Shown: in pieces, positions 1 to 8,812 of the stretch | How the letters are laid out: every line of letters begins with the position of its first letter | Numbering within the stretch: position 1 is the stretch's first letter | Source of the DNA: Desulfobacteraceae bacterium | GTDB lineage: Bacteria > Desulfobacterota > DSM-4660 > Desulfatiglandales > Desulfatiglandaceae | DNA: 64,000 nucleotides | NCBI GenBank assembly: GCA_030613055.1 | Contig: JAUWMR010000008.1 | Location: 39,081 to 103,080 of the forward strand | Direction of reading: 5' to 3' | Notes under the pieces: generated by a model | The model's database searches: none | What the model saw: only the letters and a program-made list of their open reading frames with translations | Told to the model about the DNA's origin: nothing | Made by a program: the position numbers and the translations under genes

Positions 1-179
1 GCATTCTTCTCGCCCATCACACTGTAATAGATTTTAGCCGTTTTCAGATCATCACTCAAGCGGATACCGGTTATAGTAACACTTCGAATCCTTGGATCCC
101 TGACCCTGTTAAGGAGGAGAACAGCAACCTCCTTTAATATCTGATCACCAACTCGAATTGCCCGCTTGCCCGCCAACAT
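1..179 (-). CDS. rbfA: ribosome-binding factor A, 3' part outside window
   Basis: RbfA binds the 30S subunit and helps mature the 5' end of 16S rRNA. The reading frame starts at the ATG ending at 179, preceded by a GGAG-type ribosome binding site, and runs off the left edge, so only about the first 60 residues are seen. The visible part has the family pattern: an N-terminal basic start (MLAGKRAIRVGDQI), then DPRIRSVTITGIRLSDDL and AKIYYSVMG. It is the last visible gene of the rimP-nusA-ylxR-infB-DUF503 cluster, which is its usual place. Family recognition is firm; the length cannot be checked. Confidence 0.93.
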   Translation of the reverse strand, partial: MLAGKRAIRVGDQILKEVAVLLLNRVRDPRIRSVTITGIRLSDDLKTAKIYYSVMGEKN

Positions 180-206
180 GCCTGTCTCCTGCTTCAGGAT
201 GCTTGC

Positions 207-494
207 TTATAGATTAAAAATTTCCATCCTGCTGTCTACTATCTGCGCGAGATATAGCGATTCAAGAAATCCCAGGACATGATTCAGGGAAGAATCAATG
301 TGTCGTCTATCGTTTCCTACCGCACTAACGCCAAGCTCAATTTTCTGCCATTTGTCATTTGAGTCAACTTCCGCAATAGACACGTTGAACTTAGACTTTA
401 CTTTGCCCACCAGACTCTTGACTACTTTTCGTTTTCCCTTAAGAGACCGGTTTTCAGGCAAATATAATTCAATTTTTAGCGTACCAACAACCAT
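207..494 (-). CDS. DUF503 (YlxP-like) protein
   Basis: Small protein of 95 residues that matches the DUF503/YlxP family, which sits between infB and rbfA in many bacteria and is thought to be linked to ribosome assembly; its biochemical role is not settled. The recognisable parts are the N-terminal beta strand, the SLKGKRKVVKSL segment and the later VSAVGNDRRHIDSSL segment. It starts 8 bp after the infB stop and is followed after 27 bp by rbfA, so it is almost certainly co-transcribed with them. Confidence 0.9.
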   Translation of the reverse strand: MVVGTLKIELYLPENRSLKGKRKVVKSLVGKVKSKFNVSIAEVDSNDKWQKIELGVSAVGNDRRHIDSSLNHVLGFLESLYLAQIVDSRMEIFNL

Positions 495-502
495 AGTAGC
501 TG

Positions 503-3154
503 CTATAATTCCGCCTGTAATTCCTCAATCTGATAGACTTCAAAGACATCACCAGGTTTGATATCCTGGAAGTTCTCCAGACCGATACCGCATTCATAGC
601 CAGATTGTACTTCCTTGGCATCTTCCTTAAAACGCCTGAGCGTAGCGATCTTGCCGGTAAAAACAACTACATCGTCACGAAGGAGCCTTACATCCGCATT
701 CCTCTCAATATGGCCATCGGTAACCTTGCATCCGGCAACCGCTCCCACTTTAGGAACGCGAAAAATCTCCTTGATATCAGCATGACCAATGACATGCTCC
801 TTGTAAATAGGTTCCAGGAGGCCCTCCATTGCCAACCGGACATCCTTAACCACATTGTAAATAACATCGTAGTACCTGATATCCACATTCTCTTTTTCTG
901 CAATTACCTTGACACGCTGATTCGTTCTTACATTAAAACCGATAATTATGGCCCCTGAAGCAGAAGCAAGCATGATATCCGACTCGGTAACGGCGCCAGT
1001 GGCCGAATGAATGATCTTGAGTTTAACCTCGTCCGTGCTTTGCTTAACCAGTGATTCAGCAATCGCCTCAAGGGAGCCCTGGACATCCGTCTTAAGGACA
1101 ATATTTTGTTCTTTGACATCGCCCTCTTTTATCCTCTCAAAAAGGTCATCAAGACTTACGATACCTCTCATAACTGTTTCGTTTTTCTCACTCTTGACCT
1201 TGCGGTGATCAATCACCTGTTTTGCCGTTTTTTCGTCCTGAACCGTAATAAATTCATCACCTGCCATAGGCACCCCGGATATACCGTACAACTCCACCGG
1301 CATGGATGGACCGACGGCTTTCATTTTCATTCCACGGTGGTCAAGCATCGCCCTCACGCGACCGTAATGTTCCCCGCAAACAAAATAATCACCCTTGCTG
1401 AGAGTACCGTTTTTAATGAGAACCGTAGCCACAGGGCCTTTGCTCCTGTCTAATGCTGCCTCAATAACAGATCCCCTTGCCGCTTTTTTTGGATTGCCTT
1501 TAAGCTCGAGTATTTCAGACTGCAGCAGAATAATATTTAACATCTCATCGACACCATCACCCGTCTTCGCCGAAACATGCCCAAAGAGTGTATCGCCACC
1601 CCATTCCTCAGGACTGAGATCAAGCTCCGCTAATTCCCTCTTGACCTTTTCAGCATCGGCTTCCGCTTTGTCAATCTTATTTACGGCCACGATAATAGGT
1701 ATGTTGGCCGCTCGGGCATGATTTACGGCCTCTCGTGTCTGCGGCATCACACCGTCATCCGCGGCCACAACAAGCACGATGATGTCCGTAACCTTTGCGC
1801 CCCTTGCGCGCATGGCTGTAAATGCCTCATGTCCGGGTGTATCAAGAAAGACTATCTCTCCACTATCGGTCTCAACATGATAGGCGCCAATATGCTGTGT
1901 AATGCCTCCGGACTCTCCCTTGATGATATTAGATTTCCTTATGTAATCAAGGAGAGATGTCTTGCCGTGATCCACATGCCCCATAATTGTTACGACCGGC
2001 GGCCTTGGTTCCATCTCTTCAGGGCGATCTTCGACCTCGGCAATGAGCCTTGCCTCCTCAAAGGTATCCAATTCGAGTTCGTATCCAAATTCATCAGCAA
2101 CAACAGATGCCGTCTCAAAATCTATGGATTGATTTATTTTTGCCTTGAACCCAAGCCCCATTAATCTCCTGACAAGCTCCACCGCTTTTATCCCCATAGC
2201 CTTTGCCAGCTCAGCCACTGTCACAATATCCTGAACCTTTATCCTTCTTTTACTTGCCCTCGGAATTGTAATCTCTGTCTGTTTACCATTCTTGACAACT
2301 TCCCTGGTTTTTCTCCCTTTCTTTGCCTTGCGTTTTTTTGGACGGCCTTCATACAGATCCGCCTTTTCGTATATCTCTTTCTTTCGATGGCGAATACTCT
2401 TTCTGGAAACGGCCTCTTCGATTTTTAACTGTTCCTTTTTTCTTTTCTTGCCTTTTCTCGTTTTTCCAGACACATACTCCTTGTCTTTTTCAGTTACCTC
2501 TCGAGTTGGCTCAAGAGGTTTTTTGGCCGTGGGTTTTTTAGCATCAGTCTCCGCGGCCTTCTTCCTTGATTTCCTCGCCAGAATATCGCTTAAAGGTCCT
2601 TCCTCAGGGCCTTTAATAATCTTTGCTGGCCGCTCAACCTTCTTTTTCCTTATTTTTTTAGGCTTTATTTTGGCTTCCGCTTCTTTCCCGGTGGTCTTTC
2701 CGGAACGGGCATCTTCGATCTCCTCCTTTTGCGATAGCCCTTCTTCCAGAGCTTTTTCAGCAATCAGAGCCTTTTCCTCTGCGGATAACTCTTTATCTTC
2801 AATGCCCTCAACATCATCCATCCTGTCTATTTTTTCCAGCTCATCTTTCCCGAGGAGTTCTTCTTTTACAATATCCCGTCTTTCTTCCTCTTCCTCCTTT
2901 GCACTCACTGCCGGAATATCCTGTTTAATTTTTATTTTTTTCCGGCGGCGGATAACCGTTGATTTTATCCGTTTCTCCACAACAACTTCCGATATTTTAC
3001 CGGAAATAATACCCCTGGCTCTTTCAATCTCCTGTTCGTCCATGGTGCTCATATAATTTTTGATATCCATACCACCGGCTACCAGCTTTTCTACCAGTAT
3101 TTTGCTTTCTATACTAAGCTCTTTAGCCAGCTCATAGACTCTGACCTTAGCCAT
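503..3154 (-). CDS. infB: translation initiation factor IF-2
   Basis: GTPase that brings fMet-tRNA to the 30S subunit and promotes subunit joining. The chosen ATG (ending at 3154) gives [13 protein letters not shown], the normal IF-2 N-terminus, and is preceded by GGGGGAG; an ORF start 12 bp upstream is less likely. Order of parts: IF2_N domain in the first 50 residues, a long highly charged Lys/Glu-rich linker (about residues 55-300), a second IF2_N-like segment (about 305-355), then the G domain with GHVDHGKT (near 390), DTPGHE and NKID, followed by domains II-IV. About 883 residues, normal for a proteobacterial long-form IF-2. It lies in the nusA operon. Confidence 0.98.
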   Translation of the reverse strand: MAKVRVYELAKELSIESKILVEKLVAGGMDIKNYMSTMDEQEIERARGIISGKISEVVVEKRIKSTVIRRRKKIKIKQDIPAVSAKEEEEERRDIVKEELLGKDELEKIDRMDDVEGIEDKELSAEEKALIAEKALEEGLSQKEEIEDARSGKTTGKEAEAKIKPKKIRKKKVERPAKIIKGPEEGPLSDILARKSRKKAAETDAKKPTAKKPLEPTREVTEKDKEYVSGKTRKGKKRKKEQLKIEEAVSRKSIRHRKKEIYEKADLYEGRPKKRKAKKGRKTREVVKNGKQTEITIPRASKRRIKVQDIVTVAELAKAMGIKAVELVRRLMGLGFKAKINQSIDFETASVVADEFGYELELDTFEEARLIAEVEDRPEEMEPRPPVVTIMGHVDHGKTSLLDYIRKSNIIKGESGGITQHIGAYHVETDSGEIVFLDTPGHEAFTAMRARGAKVTDIIVLVVAADDGVMPQTREAVNHARAANIPIIVAVNKIDKAEADAEKVKRELAELDLSPEEWGGDTLFGHVSAKTGDGVDEMLNIILLQSEILELKGNPKKAARGSVIEAALDRSKGPVATVLIKNGTLSKGDYFVCGEHYGRVRAMLDHRGMKMKAVGPSMPVELYGISGVPMAGDEFITVQDEKTAKQVIDHRKVKSEKNETVMRGIVSLDDLFERIKEGDVKEQNIVLKTDVQGSLEAIAESLVKQSTDEVKLKIIHSATGAVTESDIMLASASGAIIIGFNVRTNQRVKVIAEKENVDIRYYDVIYNVVKDVRLAMEGLLEPIYKEHVIGHADIKEIFRVPKVGAVAGCKVTDGHIERNADVRLLRDDVVVFTGKIATLRRFKEDAKEVQSGYECGIGLENFQDIKPGDVFEVYQIEELQAEL

Positions 3155-3166
3155 ATACTCCCCCAA

Positions 3167-3378
3167 ATACTAAATATAATTATTTTCGTAATTACCCAGA
3201 TATTTAGGTTGAAGACTGAAGGGCTGAATCACAGATAAGGACTAAGTACTGATACCTTCTACCTTCAGTCTAAATACCTTTAGCCTGACTACGTGAGTAG
3301 TCACTTATTTTCAAGACATGTGCCCGCTGTCCGGAACAAGGTATTATGGCCGGCTGAATATCCAGGTCATCCCGTTCA
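3167..3378. other. gap between ylxR and infB; no YlxQ gene
   Basis: About 210 bp without a credible ORF. In many bacteria an L7Ae-like ylxQ gene lies between ylxR and infB; nothing like it is visible here. The stretch holds a possible long-range stem between GACTGAAGG near 3212 and CCTTCAGTC near 3262, which could fold in the leftward transcript. No clear promoter was recognised. Confidence 0.5.
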
Positions 3379-3630
3379 TCATGCCCAAAGCTCCGGATGC
3401 AGGGTTACAGGACCCTCTTTTCTGAATGCCCTGTTAAGCCGTCTAACCGCACGCAACCTCTCCCAGCAGGATTTTTTTAGACATACATATGCTCCCCTTC
3501 CCTGTCCAGTTCCGCAATCATCCCTGAAAACAAACCCTCGTGCATCCAATACAAGTCGAATTAATTCCTTCTTTGGTCGCTTTTCCCCGCAGGATATGCA
3601 GGTCCTTATGGGTATATGCCTTTTACGCAT
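3379..3630 (-). CDS. YlxR family RNA-binding protein (DUF448)
   Basis: Short basic protein of the YlxR/DUF448 family, a proposed nucleic-acid-binding factor encoded after nusA. The chosen start gives MRKRHIPIRTCISC, and the ATG lies inside the last codons of nusA (8 bp overlap); a longer ORF start would run far into nusA. Family landmarks: RTCISCGEKRPKKEL, then GRGAYVCLKKSCWERL. The two Cys-containing stretches and basic residues fit RNA binding. Translational coupling with nusA is likely from the overlap. Confidence 0.92.
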   Translation of the reverse strand: MRKRHIPIRTCISCGEKRPKKELIRLVLDARGFVFRDDCGTGQGRGAYVCLKKSCWERLRAVRRLNRAFRKEGPVTLHPELWA

Positions 3631-4957
3631 CCCCGTCGGCCGTTTCTTCTTTTCCAGCTTCTTCATCAAGCACGGTAGAATCATCAACTTTCAGATCTTT
3701 ATCATTATCCGGATCGGCCGCTTTCTCACTGTTATATTTTATGGCATTATCTATAAGAGCCGACGCCCTTTTTTCGCTCATCCCGGCTATAGAAATCAAG
3801 TCTTCAACCGCAGCCCCTGCCACATCCCCGGCAGACCTGAAACCCTCATTAAAAAGATCAGAGGCCCGTTTCTCCCCCACTCCCTGCAAAGCCAGCAGTG
3901 ATTTGTAACCATCCTTGACTTCTTTATTGTAATTTGCTTCGCTAATTACATCTAACCTCCATCCGGTCAACCTGGATGCCAGGCGAACATTCTGTCCTCT
4001 TTTGCCAATAGCCAGGGATAACTGGTCATCAGGGACCACTACTTCCATAGAGCGATTTTCCTCATCAACAATCACTCTTACAATCTCGGCGGGGGCAAGG
4101 GCATTACATATGAATTTGGCCGGGTCAGCGTCCCATGTGATAATGTCAAGCTTCTCACCACGAAGTTCCTGGACTACGGCCTGCACTCTTCTTCCTTTCA
4201 TTCCCACACATGCACCAACGGGATCGACATCACCGTCCTTTGACACAACGGCAATTTTAGACCTGCTGCCCGGCTCTCTCGAAATCTGCATGATTTGAAC
4301 AATACCCTCATGAATTTCAGGGACTTCGTTCTCAAAAAGAGCGGAAACAAAATTTGGATGAGTCCGAGAAAGGATAATTTGTGGTCCCCTGCTGAACTCC
4401 CTTACATCTAAAACATAGCCCCTGATGCGATCTCCCTGTTTGTATGATTCTCTTGGGATCTGTTCTTTACCGGGTAATTCTGCCTCTGTCCGACCGAGGT
4501 TGACAATAATTGCGCCCCTGTCAAATCGCTGGACTATTCCATTTATAATTTCTCCTCGCCTGTCCTTGAAGTCATCATAGACGACATGTCTTTCGGCCTC
4601 CTTTAGTCGCTGTATGACAACCTGTTTGGCAGATTGTGCAGCTATCCTTCCAAACTTTTCAGTTTCCATCTTGACTCCGAGACTGTCTCCTAATTCGGAG
4701 TCGGGATCCATCTTATGGGCGTCCTCGAGGGATATCTCAAGGTTCTCATCCTTCACATCTTCCACCACTTCCTTGAATTCAAAAACCTCAATTTCTCCTA
4801 ATTCCTCATTGTAGCTGGCTTCCAGATCATAATCCGGGCCAAGTTTTTTGCGTGCAGCAGCCTTAACAGCCTCCTCAAGGGCGTTTATTAAGATATCTCG
4901 CTCAACACCTTTTTCGCGGCTAACTTGCTCAATCATCCTTGTTAAATCTGAAATCAT
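3623..4957 (-). CDS. nusA: transcription termination/antitermination factor NusA
   Basis: NusA binds RNA polymerase and nascent RNA and modulates pausing, termination and antitermination. Start chosen at the ATG of MISDLTRMIEQ, preceded by GGTGGAG; a GTG five codons upstream has no good ribosome binding site. Order: NusA N-terminal domain (about 1-125), S1 domain (about 130-200), two KH domains (about 225-345, with VGACVGMKGRRVQAV and SLAIGKRGQNVRLA), and a C-terminal helix-hairpin-helix region (about 365-420) followed by an acidic tail. About 444 residues. The 3' end overlaps ylxR. Confidence 0.97.
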   Translation of the reverse strand: MISDLTRMIEQVSREKGVERDILINALEEAVKAAARKKLGPDYDLEASYNEELGEIEVFEFKEVVEDVKDENLEISLEDAHKMDPDSELGDSLGVKMETEKFGRIAAQSAKQVVIQRLKEAERHVVYDDFKDRRGEIINGIVQRFDRGAIIVNLGRTEAELPGKEQIPRESYKQGDRIRGYVLDVREFSRGPQIILSRTHPNFVSALFENEVPEIHEGIVQIMQISREPGSRSKIAVVSKDGDVDPVGACVGMKGRRVQAVVQELRGEKLDIITWDADPAKFICNALAPAEIVRVIVDEENRSMEVVVPDDQLSLAIGKRGQNVRLASRLTGWRLDVISEANYNKEVKDGYKSLLALQGVGEKRASDLFNEGFRSAGDVAGAAVEDLISIAGMSEKRASALIDNAIKYNSEKAADPDNDKDLKVDDSTVLDEEAGKEETADGDA

Positions 4958-5119
4958 GTCTTTTTGCTCCACCTGAAGTTTGAGTTTAAATTTTTTACGG
5001 TTATCAATTTTGACGGCTTCATAAAAAGTCCAAATCCATATTTTTGATGCCCATAACTAAGTTAAAATACTACATGCAAATTCTACTTTTTGCGTATTTT
5101 GTGCCTTTTTGCGGCTATA

Positions 5120-5593
5120 TCAGTTTTCAGACTCATATACCAGATTAGCCTTTGCAACATCACTCAGGTGCAATGAAACCAGATCTTTTTCAACTTCAAG
5201 ATACAACGCCCCACCCTTAACCCTGCGCAAATATCCTGTGAAATTCTTTCGCCTCTCAACCGGAACCGCCATTTTGACCCTGATTTTTTTTCCGATTGCC
5301 CTCATAAAATCCTTTTCCTTTCTAAGGGACCTGTTAATACCGGGAGACGAAACCTCAAGGACATATGCATGGTCAATGATATCTTTCACATCGATCAATT
5401 CACCGATTTCTCTGCTCACTTTCGCACAATCGTCTAACGAGATACCACCTTCCTTATCCAGGAAAATCCTGAGCACAAGCCTGCCGTGCTCTGAAAGATA
5501 TTTAATGTCCACGAGCTCAAATCCCATTTCATCAATGATGGGCTCTATGAGTTGAGTTACTTCCTTATTTACGAAATCGACAGCACTTAACAT
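5120..5593 (-). CDS. rimP: ribosome maturation factor RimP
   Basis: RimP is needed for 30S subunit maturation. The 157-residue product has the two-domain layout of the family: N-terminal domain with LIEPIIDEMGFELVDIKYL and LRIFLDKEGGISLDDC, then the signature VLEVSSPGINRSL and a C-terminal SH3-like domain. It is the first gene of the leftward nusA-infB cluster; a 160 bp spacer without an evident gene separates it from nusA. The ribosome binding site is weak. A hairpin with a T-run lies just upstream (see terminator entry). Confidence 0.96.
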   Translation of the reverse strand: MLSAVDFVNKEVTQLIEPIIDEMGFELVDIKYLSEHGRLVLRIFLDKEGGISLDDCAKVSREIGELIDVKDIIDHAYVLEVSSPGINRSLRKEKDFMRAIGKKIRVKMAVPVERRKNFTGYLRRVKGGALYLEVEKDLVSLHLSDVAKANLVYESEN

Positions 5594-5624
5594 AGGCGCA
5601 ACTTTAAAGCCACAAATCCGAATA

Positions 5625-5653
5625 ATAAAAAAGCGGGATCAATGACCCGCTTC
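5625..5653 (-). terminator. intrinsic terminator after tRNA-Gly, upstream of rimP
   Basis: A GC-rich stem (AAGCGGG pairing with CCCGCTT, 8-nt loop) is followed on the minus strand by TTTTTTATTATT, the layout of a rho-independent terminator. It would end the tRNA-Gly transcript about 165 bp after the tRNA. As it lies only 30-60 bp before rimP, it may instead act as an attenuator if the translation operon is read from the tRNA promoter. Confidence 0.8.
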
Positions 5654-5816
5654 CTTACTGCAGACTAAAATGTATGGCGTTTTAATACATAAAATCCCTT
5701 AAGGAATATGAAAAAAACAACACATAGTCCGCAATCCGAAGTAAGCCAACCCTTCTTCAAATCTGGTCAGCAACCTCAAAAAGGGAAACAGGCCGAACCT
5801 GAATCAATGAAAAAGG

Positions 5817-5892
5817 TGGAGCGGGCAACGGGGTTCGAACCCGCGACACCAAGCTTGGGAAGCTTGTACTCTACCAACTGAGATATGCCCGC
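5817..5892 (-). tRNA. tRNA-Gly (anticodon CCC)
   Basis: A 76-nt cloverleaf on the minus strand. The acceptor GCGGGCA pairs with TGCCCGC, the D arm holds AGTTGGTAGAG, the anticodon stem CAAGC/GCTTG encloses the loop TTCCCAA (anticodon CCC), and the T arm has GGGTTCGAACCCC. Discriminator base U and an encoded CCA end fit bacterial tRNA-Gly. It has its own promoter-like sequence upstream. Confidence 0.96.
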
Positions 5893-5913
5893 ACTAAAAT
5901 CCTTTCAGATGTA

Positions 5914-5942
5914 CTTATATTTTACTCGAACGCTTCAGTCAA
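5914..5942 (-). promoter_or_regulatory. sigma-70 promoter for tRNA-Gly
   Basis: On the minus strand TTGACT and TATAAG are separated by exactly 17 bp, ending about 20 bp before the tRNA 5' end. It is back to back with the corC promoter. Confidence 0.65.
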
Positions 5943-5982
5943 GAGATATTTACCCATTCCGGTCATCCATACAGTAAAAATC

Positions 5983-6011
5983 TTGACATTGAATCCCGTT
6001 AAAAATAGAAT
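5983..6011 (+). promoter_or_regulatory. sigma-70 promoter for corC-lnt
   Basis: Consensus -35 TTGACA and -10 TAGAAT with a 17 bp spacer. Transcription would start near 6018, leaving a leader of about 85 nt before corC. No operator is evident. Confidence 0.75.
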
Positions 6012-6102
6012 TAAAGCGTATATTTTACATCACACTGAATATCGGGCACAAAATTTATAACCATCACAATATATTTGTGCTTTATCAGGAGAGAAAACAT
6101 CC

Positions 6103-6957
6103 TTGGAAGATGACACGGAACAAGGTTTTTTCGCCCTCATTAAATCTCTAATAAAAAGAAAGGCCCACCCGGAGAACAGCGACGATCTGGCAGAAGAAAT
6201 CCATGATCTTGTGGATGAAGGGCAGGCCAAGGGCCTTATCAGTGATGAAGAATCCGATATGGTCTTCGGTGTACTCGACTTAAGAGAGACCAGTGCCCAT
6301 TCCATAATGATTCCACGCACAGATATCTCTTCAGCTCCTCTGGAGTCCACATTGGGTGAAGTGATTAAGCTTGTTACCGATTGCGGCCATACAAGAATTC
6401 CAATCCATAATGACAATATAGATGAGATCGTCGGCATCCTTCATGCAAAAGACCTTCTCAAGCAGTGGGGAAAAGATCCTGCATCTAAAATCCCGCTGGA
6501 AATCCTCAGAAAACCCTGTTTTGTACCAGGATCCCAGAAGGCCAGTGAACTGTTAGGAGACCTGAAAGAAAAAAAGACCCATTTGGCCATTGTCACCGAT
6601 GAATACGGGGGCACGGCAGGAATTATTACTGTTGAGGATATCCTTGAGGAAATCGTCGGGGAAATCATGGATGAGCACGATGAAGAATACCCCCTCCTGA
6701 CCGTCATGGATGATGGATCACTCCTTGTAGACGCCCGCCTTGAGATTGAAAAATTAGAGGACCATCTCGGGCTTGAACTGCCCAGGGGAGACTTTGAATC
6801 TGTAGGTGGGTTCATAATTCACCTTTTGGGAAGGCTCCCTCAGGTAAATGAAATAATTCCGTTTAAAGACCTGGAAATTACCATCAATAGCGCTGATCAA
6901 CGAAAAATTGATAAAGTCATCATCACACACAAGGCACCCGCGGACCTATCCGAATAA
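6103..6957 (+). CDS. corC: CorC/HlyC-type CBS-domain protein (YbeX-like)
   Basis: 284-residue soluble protein of the CorC/HlyC family, linked to magnesium/cobalt handling and, in enterobacteria, to ribosome-related functions. It starts at TTG after AGGAG. Residues 60-185 form a CBS pair (RETSAHSIMIPRTDI, VGILHAKDLL, IVTDEYGGTAGIITVEDILEEIVGEI), and about 200-275 form the CorC_HlyC domain (LEDHLGLELP, ESVGGFIIHLLGRLP). There is no N-terminal DUF21 membrane domain, so it is the short YbeX type. It lies directly before lnt, the same neighbourhood as corC-lnt in gammaproteobacteria. Confidence 0.9.
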   Translation: MEDDTEQGFFALIKSLIKRKAHPENSDDLAEEIHDLVDEGQAKGLISDEESDMVFGVLDLRETSAHSIMIPRTDISSAPLESTLGEVIKLVTDCGHTRIPIHNDNIDEIVGILHAKDLLKQWGKDPASKIPLEILRKPCFVPGSQKASELLGDLKEKKTHLAIVTDEYGGTAGIITVEDILEEIVGEIMDEHDEEYPLLTVMDDGSLLVDARLEIEKLEDHLGLELPRGDFESVGGFIIHLLGRLPQVNEIIPFKDLEITINSADQRKIDKVIITHKAPADLSE

Positions 6958-7005
6958 AGAATCCACGCCCATCGAAGATCCCGCTACGCGGGGGAGGACC
7001 AAGTT
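6957..7005 (+). repeat. dispersed leader repeat, copy 1 (AGAATCCACGCCC family)
   Basis: About 45 bp beginning AGAATCCACGCCCATCGAAG and containing a small hairpin, CCCGC-TAC-GCGGG. Near-identical copies occur at 8723-8768 and 50604-50663, with a partial copy at 29557-29600. This copy starts at the corC stop codon and lies just upstream of lnt. Confidence 0.85.
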
Positions 7006-7044
7006 TTAAATGCAAGAATAAAAAAATGGAAGTATACGCAGACT

Positions 7045-8640
7045 ATGAGCTCTAATAGCAACTACAACCTTCATGGCATAATTGGTAAGCAACCGGCCCT
7101 CTCTGCCAGCAAAGTGTTCTTTGCCCTACTGTCAGGGGCAATGCTAACGGCATCCTTTCCACCCTCAAAGCTCTCCTTCCTCGCCTGGTTTGCATTGGTT
7201 CCGCTCCTCAAAGCCATTGATAATGAGTCCTTTTTCGGGGCCTTTAAATATGGGTTTATAGCCGGCGCGGTCCATTACCTGACTCTGCTCTATTGGATTG
7301 TGGTGGTACTTGAGCGTTATGGAAGCCTGAATGCTATCGTAAGCCTCGGTCCTCTCATTCTTTTGTGTTTATATTTGGCCCTTTACCCTGCCTTTTTTTC
7401 CGCTCTGACTACATACCTCACGGGCTCCCGTTTTTTTCTGCTGTTTATGCCCGGTATCTGGGTCGGACTTGAATATGTAAGGGCAAAATTACTAACGGGT
7501 TTTCCCTGGTGCCTGTTGGGATACACCCAATACGATCACCTTCACTTCATACAGGTAGCCGACCTCTGCGGCGTATATGGCGTATCCTTTCTGATCGTTC
7601 TACTAAACGGGCTTGTGTACCATCTCTTTTTCCATTTATATAATAAAAACCGCAGGCTTCTCAAGTGGGAGGTCCTGATTACCGCGCTGCTTGTGAGTGC
7701 AACACTGGCATATGGGCATTTTCGTCTATCAGCCGACAAAAGGGAAAAAGAGGTCCGCAGGCAAGTTAATGCAGTAGTTATCCAGGGCAATATTGACCAG
7801 TCCCTTAAATGGGAGACTTCATACCAGGCCAAGACCATGGAGACCTATCAAAGGCTTACCCGTGCGGCCTTTGACTTCAATCCGGAACTTATTGTATGGC
7901 CCGAAACATCCGTGCCCTTTTTCTTTCAGGATGATGTAAACTTTTCCCCGAAAATATATTTACTTTCAAGGGAATCTGATACTCTCCTTGTTTTCGGCAG
8001 TCCCGCCTATAAGAAGCATTATGAAAAAACAAAATACTACAATCGTGCTTATTTGATCACACCTGACAATACCCCCCCACAGTACTATGACAAGGTTCGG
8101 CTTGTACCCTTTGGCGAGTATATTCCCCTGAAAAAATATCTTTTTTTTATTAACCGCCTTGTTCCGGCCGCAGGCGATTTTGAACAGGGAAACAGGGTGG
8201 CCCCCTTGAAGGGCAAACACCTCTCCATGGGCGTTCTGATATGCTTTGAGGCCATATTTCCGGATCTGGCTCGCGCCCATGCAATGGCTGGAGCCAACTT
8301 GTTGGTTAACCTTACTAACGATGCCTGGTTTGGTTCGACGAGCGCGCCCTATCAGCATCTGAGTATGACCGTATTCCGTGCCGTTGAAAACAGGCTCCCG
8401 CTGATACGAGCTGCAAACACCGGTTTCAGTGCGTTTATTCGGCCCCAGGGTGAAATCATCGCATTGAGTACGCTTTTCAATGAAAAAACCCTGAAGGCAT
8501 CCATTGACATACCCAATGCCCCCTTAACATTCTATGCGCGTTTCGGAGACCTGTTCGCCTTCTCCCTTTTAGCCATTTCACTCATTAAGGTCCTTCTCTT
8601 TTTATGGAACAGATGGATTGCCGGCAGGATTGACGATTGA
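7045..8640 (+). CDS. lnt: apolipoprotein N-acyltransferase
   Basis: Inner-membrane enzyme that adds the third acyl chain to the N-terminal cysteine of lipoproteins. The N-terminal 230 residues hold about six hydrophobic segments; the rest is a nitrilase-type catalytic domain. The Glu-Lys-Cys triad can be placed: Glu287 in VWPETSVPF, Lys350 in YDKVRLVPFGEY and Cys400 in GVLICFEAIF, and the last hydrophobic helix ends near 525. At 531 residues it is close to the E. coli length. It follows corC and precedes prfB, each separated by a copy of the same leader repeat. Confidence 0.96.
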   Translation: MSSNSNYNLHGIIGKQPALSASKVFFALLSGAMLTASFPPSKLSFLAWFALVPLLKAIDNESFFGAFKYGFIAGAVHYLTLLYWIVVVLERYGSLNAIVSLGPLILLCLYLALYPAFFSALTTYLTGSRFFLLFMPGIWVGLEYVRAKLLTGFPWCLLGYTQYDHLHFIQVADLCGVYGVSFLIVLLNGLVYHLFFHLYNKNRRLLKWEVLITALLVSATLAYGHFRLSADKREKEVRRQVNAVVIQGNIDQSLKWETSYQAKTMETYQRLTRAAFDFNPELIVWPETSVPFFFQDDVNFSPKIYLLSRESDTLLVFGSPAYKKHYEKTKYYNRAYLITPDNTPPQYYDKVRLVPFGEYIPLKKYLFFINRLVPAAGDFEQGNRVAPLKGKHLSMGVLICFEAIFPDLARAHAMAGANLLVNLTNDAWFGSTSAPYQHLSMTVFRAVENRLPLIRAANTGFSAFIRPQGEIIALSTLFNEKTLKASIDIPNAPLTFYARFGDLFAFSLLAISLIKVLLFLWNRWIAGRIDD

Positions 8641-8722
8641 TGATTTGTGATTAATATGATTGGAAAACAGTAAACCCTAACTCGGAACCTGTTAACGCCT
8701 GCAAAAAATTATTATCAATAAT

Positions 8723-8768
8723 AAAGAATCCACGCCCATCGAAGATCCCGCTATGCGGGGAAGGACGG
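8723..8768 (+). repeat. dispersed leader repeat, copy 2
   Basis: Second copy of the AGAATCCACGCCC repeat, with the hairpin CCCGC-TAT-GCGGGG. It ends 45 bp before the prfB start codon in the same orientation, so it will lie in the prfB leader if transcription comes from lnt. Confidence 0.85.
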
Positions 8769-8812
8769 CAGGCAGGTTTCAGGCGTAAACCAAATAGATC
8801 AGGAGAAATAAA

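Noticed and set aside
2292..3056. Long + strand ORF opposite infB (254 codons)
   Set aside because: It is the antisense shadow of the Lys/Glu-rich linker of IF-2, giving Ser/Phe-rich nonsense.
3293..3901. + strand ORF of 202 codons opposite ylxR/nusA
   Set aside because: Shadow of two well-supported genes; no ribosome binding site and no recognisable domain.
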